Shown in pieces: positions 1 to 9,900 of a stretch of DNA of 64,000 nucleotides. The stretch is from Acidobacteriota bacterium (lineage in GTDB: Bacteria; Acidobacteriota; Vicinamibacteria; Vicinamibacterales; UBA2999), in assembly GCA_030697165.1 (NCBI GenBank), contig JAUYQQ010000015.1:356645-420644 (forward strand), written 5' to 3'. Position 1 is the first letter of the stretch. Every line of letters begins with the position of its first letter. A model generated the notes under the pieces. The model was not told the DNA's origin. It ran no database searches and was given only the letters and a program-made list of their open reading frames with translations. The position numbers were made by a program, and so were the translations under genes.

Positions 1-250
1 TTCACTGCCCAACTCGCGCATCCTGATTCACCAGCCGTGGATGTCGGGGCTCGGCGGCCAGGCCACCGACATCGACCTAGCGGCGAAGGAAATCATTCGC
101 ATGCGTGCGCGAATCAACGAGATCCTGGTCCAGCACACGGGCCAGGACATGAAGCGCATCCAGGACGACACGGAACGCGACTACATCATGTCGGCCGACC
201 AGGGCAAAGAGTACGGAATTATTGACGATGTCATTCGGAAACGGGTGTAA
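1..250 (+). CDS. clpP: ClpP protease subunit, C-terminal part (5' truncated by window edge)
   Basis: The frame is open from base 2 and ends at a TAA at 248-250, giving about 82 residues of a ClpP C-terminus. It reads through [11 protein letters not shown], then a GGQATDI segment and the [13 protein letters not shown] helix, and closes with a GIIDDVI segment, all standard for the ClpP handle and C-terminal region. ClpP is the serine peptidase core that ClpX or ClpA feeds with unfolded substrates in the cytoplasm. The catalytic Ser and His lie upstream of the window. clpX follows 15 bp downstream, the usual clpP-clpX arrangement. Confidence 0.95.
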   Translation, partial: SLPNSRILIHQPWMSGLGGQATDIDLAAKEIIRMRARINEILVQHTGQDMKRIQDDTERDYIMSADQGKEYGIIDDVIRKRV

Positions 251-265
251 CCTAGTGGAATCGGC

Positions 266-1516
266 ATGGTAAAAAAAAGCGGCGACAGCGGCGAGATTTT
301 GCGCTGCTCGTTCTGCAATAAAGACCAGAACGATGTCCGGAAATTGATTGCCGGCCCGACGGTATTCATCTGCGATGAATGCGTCGAGGTCTGCAACGAC
401 ATCATTGCCGACGACAACCGGTTCGACAACCGCGGGACGCGCACGTCCCTGCCGGCGCCCCCCGAGATCAAGAAATTCCTCGACGAGTACGTGATCGGCC
501 AGGAACTGACCAAGAAGAAGCTCGCGGTGGCGGTCTACAACCACTACAAGCGTCTCGAGATCCAGAAGCAGCCGCGCAGCCGCCACGACGTCGAGCTGAC
601 CAAGAGCAACATCCTGCTGGTCGGCCCCACTGGCTCGGGCAAGACGCTCCTGGCGCAGACGCTCGCCAAGCTGCTGTCGGTGCCGTTCACCATCGTCGAC
701 GCGACCACCCTCACCGAAGCGGGTTACGTCGGCGAAGACGTCGAGAACATCATCCTCAAGCTGTTGCAGGCCGCCGGCGGCGACATCGAGAAGTGCCAGC
801 AGGGCATTGTCTACATCGACGAGATCGACAAGATCGGCCGCAAGGACGAAAACCCGTCGATCACCCGCGACGTGTCGGGCGAAGGCGTGCAGCAGGCGCT
901 GCTGAAGATCCTGGAAGGCACGGTGGCCAACGTGCCGCCGCAGGGCGGGCGCAAGCATCCGCACCAGGAGTTCTTCCAGATCGACACCACCAACATCCTG
1001 TTCATTTGCGGTGGCGCGTTCGTCGGCCTCGACAAGGTCGTGGAGCGCCGCATCGGCAAGAAGACCCTCGGGTTCAAGGCCGAGATCAAGTCGAACAAGA
1101 ACATCGACGTCGGCGCGATTCTCGAACAGGCCGAGCCCCAGGACCTGATCAAGTTCGGGCTGATTCCTGAATTCGTCGGCCGCCTGCCGGTCATGGGCAC
1201 GTTGCACGAGCTCGACCGTCCGGCGCTCGTCCAGATCCTGACGCAGCCGCGTAACGCGATCACGCGCCAGTACCAGAAGTTGTTCGAGTACGAGAACGTC
1301 AAGTTGCGCTTCACCGATGACTCGCTCGATGCGATCGCCGAGATGGCGCTGGCCCGGAAGATCGGCGCCCGCGGCCTGCGCATGATCATCGAGGACCTGA
1401 TGCTCGACTTGATGTACCAGATGCCCGGCCAGAAGAAGGCCCGTGAAGTCGTCATTACCCGCGAGATGGTTGTCAGCAAGAATACCGGCCTCGAAGTCGT
1501 CGAGAAGGCCGGCTAG
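266..1516 (+). CDS. clpX: ClpX, ATP-dependent unfoldase of the ClpXP protease
   Basis: This 416-residue protein has the normal ClpX length. The N-terminal C4 zinc-binding domain shows CSFC near residue 14 and CDEC near residue 36. The AAA+ module follows: Walker A GPTGSGKT, pore loop GYVG, Walker B VYIDEID and sensor region [12 protein letters not shown]. ClpX hexamers recognise tagged substrates and thread them into ClpP. The ClpP-docking loop, usually IGF, reads LGF here (in KKTLGFKAE), a conservative change. The gene directly follows clpP and precedes lon, so three parts of the proteolysis machinery are encoded together. The ATG start gives the canonical N-terminus. Confidence 0.98.
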   Translation: MVKKSGDSGEILRCSFCNKDQNDVRKLIAGPTVFICDECVEVCNDIIADDNRFDNRGTRTSLPAPPEIKKFLDEYVIGQELTKKKLAVAVYNHYKRLEIQKQPRSRHDVELTKSNILLVGPTGSGKTLLAQTLAKLLSVPFTIVDATTLTEAGYVGEDVENIILKLLQAAGGDIEKCQQGIVYIDEIDKIGRKDENPSITRDVSGEGVQQALLKILEGTVANVPPQGGRKHPHQEFFQIDTTNILFICGGAFVGLDKVVERRIGKKTLGFKAEIKSNKNIDVGAILEQAEPQDLIKFGLIPEFVGRLPVMGTLHELDRPALVQILTQPRNAITRQYQKLFEYENVKLRFTDDSLDAIAEMALARKIGARGLRMIIEDLMLDLMYQMPGQKKAREVVITREMVVSKNTGLEVVEKAG

Positions 1517-1521
1517 GAAAC

Positions 1522-1612
1522 ACATGCCGGGAACCGGGAGACGGGAACCGGGAACCGAATTACCAAGCGCCAGCGTCGCGATTTCCCGACTGCCGACTCC
1601 CGACTCCCGATA
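1522..1612 (+). repeat. Intergenic short tandem repeats between clpX and lon
   Basis: Two low-complexity runs lie here. The first is built on GGGAACCG (about 1528-1557), the second on CGACTCC (about 1590-1612). They resemble in style, though not in sequence, the other short tandem repeats found between genes in this window. No ORF or promoter is obvious inside; a TAGAAC hexamer sits 9 nt before the lon ATG. Confidence 0.6.
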
Positions 1613-1625
1613 GAACCCAACAATT

Positions 1626-4007
<2,382 letters not shown>

Positions 4008-4597
4008 GTCTTGAAGGTCGTTTCTGCGTTCGTCACCAGTGCCGCGGGAACCGCGGGGTTCCCGCACGACGGCGTCCCGGAGCTGGCCATGGTCGGCCGC
4101 TCGAACGTCGGCAAGTCGACCCTGATCAACGCCCTGGTCCGGCAGAAACTGGCCCGGACCAGCGCCGCTCCCGGCAAGACGCGCCTGGCGAACTTCTACC
4201 GGGTCGCAGTGGAGAGCAGGCCCCCGTTTTACCTGGTGGACCTCCCCGGCTACGGCTACGCCCGTGGCGGCGAGAAGAGCCGCCAGGAATTCGATGCGCT
4301 GGCGGCTGAGTACTTCAGCAGCCGCCACGCCGAGGCCGTCGAAGAGGCCGGCCAGGGCAAGGCGCCGACCTTCTGCGGCGTCCTCGCGCTGGTCGACAGC
4401 CGGCATCCCGGGCTCGACGCGGATCGGATCGCCTGGACCTGGCTGAGCCGCATGGGCATCGAACGTCATGTCGTCGCGACGAAGTTGGACAAACTGACGC
4501 GTGCCGAGCGGCACCGTCATCTCTCGGAACTGGAACGGCTTTACTCAAGCCCGGTCACGCCCGTGTCGGCGGAGACCGGTGAAGGATTGGATGCACT

Positions 4598-5923
<1,326 letters not shown>

Positions 5924-5982
5924 CAGGAGTTCAAGAGGTCAGAAGTAGCCCTTTTGATCTGTTGATCTCCTGATCTCCTGTT
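5924..5982 (+). repeat. Short intergenic repeats (GATCTCCT / GATCTGTT)
   Basis: Between rho and aguB is a low-complexity run in which TTGATCTGTTGATCTCC is followed by another GATCTCCTG. A related motif (AGGAG, AAGAGGTCA, GATC) recurs at about 63690-63745. No gene is visible here. Confidence 0.5.
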
Positions 5983-5988
5983 TAGAAT
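5983..5988 (+). promoter_or_regulatory. Putative -10 element of a leaderless aguB transcript
   Basis: TAGAAT ends exactly 6 nt before the aguB ATG at 5995. With normal spacing, transcription would start at or next to the A of ATG. No Shine-Dalgarno sequence is present between the hexamer and the start codon. The same hexamer at the same 6-nt distance precedes the RraA-like gene. Confidence 0.5.
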
Positions 5989-5994
5989 AGCGAG

Positions 5995-6903
5995 ATGCCC
6001 GCGTCGACGACGGTAAAAGTGGGCCTCACGCAGATGGCGTGCGGCGACGACCCCAAGAAGAACCTCGCCAAGCAGCTGGTCCTGCTCGAGCGCGCCCTGA
6101 AGAAGGGCGCCAAGATTGTCTGCACGCAGGAACTGTTTCGCTCGCCGTATTTCTGCCAAGTCGAGGATCACCGGTTCTTCGCGCTGGCGGAAAGCATTCC
6201 GGGACCGTCGACCGACGCCTTCAGCAAGCTGGCCAAGAAGTACCGCGCCGTCATTGTCGCGTCGCTGTTCGAGCGGCGCGCGGCCGGCGTCTATCACAAC
6301 ACCGCGGCCATCATCGACGCCGACGGCTCGCTGATGGGGGTGTATCGCAAGATGCACATCCCCGACGACCCGCTGTTTTACGAGAAGTTCTATTTCACGC
6401 CCGGCGACACCGGCTTCCGCGCCTGGAAGACGAAGGTCGCGACGATTGGCGTGCTGATCTGCTGGGACCAGTGGTTCCCCGAGGGCGCCCGGCTCACCGC
6501 GATGCAGGGCGCCGAGATCCTGTTCTACCCCACGGCCATCGGCTGGCACCCGTCCGAGAAGAAGCAGTACGGCGTGGCGCAGCATGACTCGTGGGAATTG
6601 ATTCAACGCAGCCACGCGGTCGCCAACGGCTGCTACGTCTGCGTGCCCAACCGCATTGGCCACGAGTTCATCACCGACCGTAACGGTGCCAAGGTCGACA
6701 AGGACGGGCTCGTGTTCTGGGGCCAGTCGTTCGTCGCCTCGCCCAACGGGCAGGTGGTCGAACGCGCATCGAGCAACCAGGAAACCGTGATGGTCGTGCC
6801 GTGTGACCTGGCGAACGTCGAGTTCAGCCGCACCCACTGGCCGTTCCTCCGCGATCGCCGCATCGACGCCTACGGCGACCTCACCAAGCGCTTCAGCGAT
6901 TAG
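5995..6903 (+). CDS. aguB: N-carbamoylputrescine amidase (nitrilase family)
   Basis: This 302-residue carbon-nitrogen hydrolase carries the Glu-Lys-Cys triad: Glu in CTQELF, Lys in YRKMHIPDD and Cys in ICWDQWFPEGAR. The HIPDDPLFYEKFYFTPGD segment is typical of AguB. It hydrolyses N-carbamoylputrescine to putrescine, CO2 and ammonia. The next gene encodes agmatine deiminase, which makes its substrate, so the two form the agmatine-to-putrescine pathway. The gene has no Shine-Dalgarno sequence but has a -10-like hexamer just upstream. Confidence 0.92.
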   Translation: MPASTTVKVGLTQMACGDDPKKNLAKQLVLLERALKKGAKIVCTQELFRSPYFCQVEDHRFFALAESIPGPSTDAFSKLAKKYRAVIVASLFERRAAGVYHNTAAIIDADGSLMGVYRKMHIPDDPLFYEKFYFTPGDTGFRAWKTKVATIGVLICWDQWFPEGARLTAMQGAEILFYPTAIGWHPSEKKQYGVAQHDSWELIQRSHAVANGCYVCVPNRIGHEFITDRNGAKVDKDGLVFWGQSFVASPNGQVVERASSNQETVMVVPCDLANVEFSRTHWPFLRDRRIDAYGDLTKRFSD

Positions 6904-6908
6904 CACCC

Positions 6909-8021
6909 TTGGCACCTAAGGCACCCGCCCCGAAGGGGACGCCGGCCGACCACGGCTTTTCGTTCCCGGCCGAGTGGTTCCCGCATCGCGGCACCCTGAT
7001 TTCGTGGCCTCGCCCTGAAGGTATTTCCTTCCCCGGGAAGTACCACGAAGCGATCGAGGACATCGCGGGACTGATCAAGGTCCTCGTGACCCTCGAAGAA
7101 GTCCATCTCAACGTCCCCAACGCCAACTACGAGCGGATCGTCCGGGCGTTGCTCACGGCCCGGCGCATTCCGCTGCGGCGCGTGGTCTTTCACCACATCC
7201 CGACCAACGAAGCCTGGGCGCGCGATCACGGTCCCGCATTCGTGTTGCGCACCCGCCGCGGCAAGACCGAGGCCGCAGTTGTCGACTGGGGCTTCAATGC
7301 GTGGGGCGGCAAGTATCCGCCGTGGGATGCCGACGATGCGGTGCCGACGCGGATTGCCGAAGCGCTGAAGCTGCCGGTGTTTTATCCGGGCATTGTCATG
7401 GAGGGCGGCGCGGTCGACTTCAACGGCGCGGGCACCGTGCTGACGACGACGTCGTGCCTGCTGAACAAGAATCGAAACCCCCACCTTCGCCAAGGCTACG
7501 GCGGGCAGGCTCGTGCGAAGACCCGCATCGAGAAGTATTTGCGCGACTACTACGGGCAGCGGCACGTCGTGTGGCTGGGTGAGGGCATCGCGGGCGACGA
7601 CACCGACGGCCACATCGACGACCTTGCCCGCTTCGTGGACGAACGCACGATCGCAATTGGCATTGAGACGGACCAACGCGATCCCAACTACGCGATCCTG
7701 CAGAAGGCCCGGCGCGCCCTCGACAAGGCGCGCGACCAGGACGGCCGGCCCTTCACCATCCTCGAACTGCCCATGCCGAAGCCCCTGGCCTACGAGGGAC
7801 AACGGGTGCCCGCCACCTATGTGAACTTCTATTTCGCGGGCGGCCGGACCACGGCCGCGTTGCTGGTGCCGACCTTTGGGCAACCGGCGCGGGACCGGAA
7901 GGCCATTGCCGTGCTCCAGAAGCACCTGCCCAACCGCAAGGTAATCGGCGTGGATTGCCGGGCCCTAATCTGGGGCTTGGGCGCGATTCACTGTTTTACG
8001 CAGCAAATACCGAAATACTGA
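6909..8021 (+). CDS. aguA: Agmatine deiminase with an in-frame repeat insertion
   Basis: This 370-residue protein is a guanidino-modifying enzyme. It shows PAEWFPHRGTLISWP at the N-terminus, NEAWARDHGP, the GDDTDGHIDDLARF histidine/acid motif and the catalytic Cys in GAIHCFTQQ near the C-terminus. It converts agmatine to N-carbamoylputrescine and ammonia, feeding AguB encoded 5 bp upstream. Two oddities are visible. The TTG start and first codons lie in a GGCACC-type repeat seen elsewhere in the window. After NRNPHL, where related enzymes have only a few residues, there is an insert reading RQGYGGQARA, encoded by a palindromic element at 7481-7520. The catalytic motifs are intact, so the enzyme may still work. 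Confidence 0.9.
   Translation: MAPKAPAPKGTPADHGFSFPAEWFPHRGTLISWPRPEGISFPGKYHEAIEDIAGLIKVLVTLEEVHLNVPNANYERIVRALLTARRIPLRRVVFHHIPTNEAWARDHGPAFVLRTRRGKTEAAVVDWGFNAWGGKYPPWDADDAVPTRIAEALKLPVFYPGIVMEGGAVDFNGAGTVLTTTSCLLNKNRNPHLRQGYGGQARAKTRIEKYLRDYYGQRHVVWLGEGIAGDDTDGHIDDLARFVDERTIAIGIETDQRDPNYAILQKARRALDKARDQDGRPFTILELPMPKPLAYEGQRVPATYVNFYFAGGRTTAALLVPTFGQPARDRKAIAVLQKHLPNRKVIGVDCRALIWGLGAIHCFTQQIPKY
7481..7520 (+). repeat. REP-like palindromic element inserted in aguA
   Basis: CTTCGC at 7485-7490 and GCGAAG at 7515-7520 form inverted ends around CAAGGCTACGGCGGGCAGG. Translated in the aguA frame it gives RQGYGGQA. From memory, this peptide recurs as an insert in unrelated proteins of some metagenome-derived bacteria. 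It stays in frame with no stop, lengthening AguA by roughly 9 residues. Confidence 0.6.
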
Positions 8022-8081
8022 TGTGGCGTCCGGCGTTAGCCGGACCTCCGGGCACGGTCCGCCTAACGGCGGACGCCACAT
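8021..8081 (+). repeat. Near-perfect palindrome (REP/terminator-like), TCCGGC family
   Basis: The two arms (ATGTGGCGTCCGGCGTTAGC... and its inverted partner) match at about 24 of 26 positions around a short loop. The element begins at the last base of the aguA stop codon. It could end aguA transcription or be a REP sequence. A related half-element, with GGTCCGGCTAAAGCCGGACG, lies at 12493-12518. Confidence 0.7.
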
Positions 8082-8154
8082 GGTAGAATCGACGTTTCCC
8101 TAGCGCGCTGGAAAGTGAGCCTACCGCTCCGGATCCAGCAGAAGGACGCTGACG

Positions 8155-8430
8155 ATGAAGCCCGATATTCACCCCGATTACCAAGTGGTCGAAGCCCATT
8201 GCGCGTGTGGCGCGAAGTGGATGACCAAGTCAACGAGCAAGGACCTCCACCTGGACGTCTGCTCGAGCTGCCACCCGTTCTTCACGGGCCGCCAGAAGCT
8301 GCTCGATACCGAAGGCCGCATCACGCGCTTCACCAAGAAGTTCGGTGCGCAGACGGTCGAGAAGGCAAAGACTGCCGCCAAGGCGGTCAAGGAAACCAAG
8401 GCCAAGACGGCCAAGAAGAAGCCGAGCTAA
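8155..8430 (+). CDS. rpmE: 50S ribosomal protein L31 (zinc-binding type)
   Basis: This 91-residue protein starts [10 protein letters not shown] and has CACG and [10 protein letters not shown], the two Cys pairs of the zinc-binding L31 form. It is therefore the RpmE type rather than the zinc-free RpmE2/YkgM type. L31 sits on the large subunit at the subunit interface. The C-terminus carries a Lys/Ala-rich extension of about 25 residues ([20 protein letters not shown]), longer than in many L31 proteins. An AAGGA ribosome-binding site precedes the ATG, and a TAGAAT hexamer lies at 8084-8089 next to the upstream palindrome. Confidence 0.96.
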   Translation: MKPDIHPDYQVVEAHCACGAKWMTKSTSKDLHLDVCSSCHPFFTGRQKLLDTEGRITRFTKKFGAQTVEKAKTAAKAVKETKAKTAKKKPS

Positions 8431-8455
8431 GGCCACCGATTTCACAGATTGGACA

Positions 8456-8479
8456 CAGACGGGCTTACGGGCCCGTCTG
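8456..8479 (+). terminator. Bidirectional hairpin between rpmE and mrfB
   Basis: CAGACGGGC (8456-8464) pairs with GCCCGTCTG (8471-8479) around a 6-nt loop. It lies between two convergent genes and contains the mrfB stop codon, so it could terminate both. A clear T-run is lacking. Confidence 0.55.
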
Positions 8480-9898
8480 CAGAGTTTCGTCCAGGGCGGC
8501 CACCAGGCCGCCCTGGTCGCGTACGGCGATCTTTCGCTCGAGTCGCTGCAGGCGGTGTTCCGCCTCGGTCTTGCGGCGGCCCATCGGGTCGTCGTTGAGC
8601 ACATCCAGCACCAGGGACCGCGCCGTGCCGAGGTCGCGCGAGCGGTGCTCGTGATAGATCGCCAGGGCCTCCTTGGCTTCCCGCCGCAGCGCCGCCGCGC
8701 AGCGCGGCAGCGAGGCCAGTTCCCGCCACGTGTCGGCCGCCTCGTGCACCCGGCCGCTGCGCCGACGGATCCACGCCAGCCGCCGAAGGGCGTCGCCGTG
8801 CACTTCCGGCTCGGTGCCAATTCGCTTCGCCAGGTCGATGCTCCTGAGCAATGCGCCTTCGGCGTGCTCGAGTGCCGCGGCCCGCTCATAGAGCCGGGCC
8901 AGGCCAAAGCACTCGTGCGGATTGGCCGACTCGAGAGGACCGCGGCTGACCAGCGTCAACGCCCGCGCCATCACGGTTGCCAGCGAGATCAGGTCGAGCC
9001 GGTTGTGCTCGAGCACGGCTTCGAGCGGCCGGGCATCGCCGTCGCGAACGAACTGGAAATATCGTGACGGGATCTCGAATCCTGGAACGTCGCCCACGCG
9101 ATGCAAGCCCGCCAGGTGTTTCTCGAGCACCGACAGCGAACAACTGCTCTCATCCGGATCCGGGCCGGCGGTGATGGGGCGGCTGCGCCACAGCCGCCGC
9201 GCGGCGTGCAGCATGTCGAGGTGCGGTGTCTCCGCGAGCGGGAACGGCAGGCGATGAAACAGGAACCGCGTTTCAATCAACGGCACGTCGAAGGTCTTGC
9301 CGTTGTAGGTCACGAGCGCGCCATGTTCGGCGGCCCACGCCGTCAGTTCCGCGAGCACGGCGCGTTCGTGCTCGAAGCCGGGCATCAGGAACTGGCGAAC
9401 GCGAATCGAGTCGCCGTCGATCGCCGCACAGCCCACCAGAAACGCCTGCGTCCCGGCGCCGGTGAACAGCCCGGTGGTCTCGAGGTCGAGGAACAGCAAT
9501 GGTGAAGGAAGGACGACCCGGGGCCTGTCCACCATAGCGCTCGCGGCACTCGCTCCCGGCGCGACGGTGGACCAGGCTCGCGCCAGGGTGGCCAACGCGT
9601 CCTGCTCTTCGTTGATGGTATCGATGACATCGCCAATCCGGCGGTGACCATGCCGGTCGTTGGCGCGATATTCCCGATCGACCACGATGACGGCGCCCTC
9701 GGCGGTTTCGACCACGATGCCGCCAAGGAGGGATGCTGCCCGTGACGTTCGGAGGGCGACGGCTTCAGCCATCGCCGGGCCGGGCAAGCGATGGCTAAAG
9801 CCATCGCTCTCCGAACGCTCGAGCTCCGGCGAGACCACGGGCACGGCGGCAGGCCTGGCGCCCAGGACGATGCCGCGCAGCCGATCGAGTGTCGACAT
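8465..9898 (-). CDS. mrfB: MrfB/YprB-type exonuclease with TPR-like tail
   Basis: This 477-residue protein has a DEDD-type RNase H-fold exonuclease core. It shows LDLETTGLFTGAGT (first acid pair), VTYNGKTFDVPLIETR and LEHNRLDLISLA, as in Bacillus YprB. The C-terminal third is helical with TPR-like periodicity (ARLYERAAALEHAEGALLRS onward). In Bacillus subtilis MrfB is an exonuclease that acts with the MrfA helicase in a mitomycin C repair pathway independent of UvrABC. The gene starts 2 bp after the mrfA stop. The N-terminal segment around residues 27-50 is encoded by an inverted repeat pair (9746-9817) and is unlikely to be ancestral. Confidence 0.85.
   Translation of the reverse strand: MSTLDRLRGIVLGARPAAVPVVSPELERSESDGFSHRLPGPAMAEAVALRTSRAASLLGGIVVETAEGAVIVVDREYRANDRHGHRRIGDVIDTINEEQDALATLARAWSTVAPGASAASAMVDRPRVVLPSPLLFLDLETTGLFTGAGTQAFLVGCAAIDGDSIRVRQFLMPGFEHERAVLAELTAWAAEHGALVTYNGKTFDVPLIETRFLFHRLPFPLAETPHLDMLHAARRLWRSRPITAGPDPDESSCSLSVLEKHLAGLHRVGDVPGFEIPSRYFQFVRDGDARPLEAVLEHNRLDLISLATVMARALTLVSRGPLESANPHECFGLARLYERAAALEHAEGALLRSIDLAKRIGTEPEVHGDALRRLAWIRRRSGRVHEAADTWRELASLPRCAAALRREAKEALAIYHEHRSRDLGTARSLVLDVLNDDPMGRRKTEAEHRLQRLERKIAVRDQGGLVAALDETLQTGP
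9746..9817 (+). repeat. Inverted pair of GCGATGGCTnnAGCCATCGC elements inside mrfB
   Basis: One copy (9746-9776) and an inverted copy (9787-9817) share about 27 of 31 positions (CGTTCGGAG, then GCGATGGCTTTAGCCATCGC). The pair lies within the 5' coding part of mrfB and is translated. A third copy lies at 9933-9963. Confidence 0.75.
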
Positions 9899-9900
9899 GG

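Noticed and set aside
77-1525. Long open frame antisense to clpX, and similar ones antisense to lon, recQ, nrdJ and the Omp85 gene
   Set aside because: High-GC codon use makes long shadow frames; they lack family motifs and are rich in Arg, Leu and Ala. The sense genes are unambiguous.
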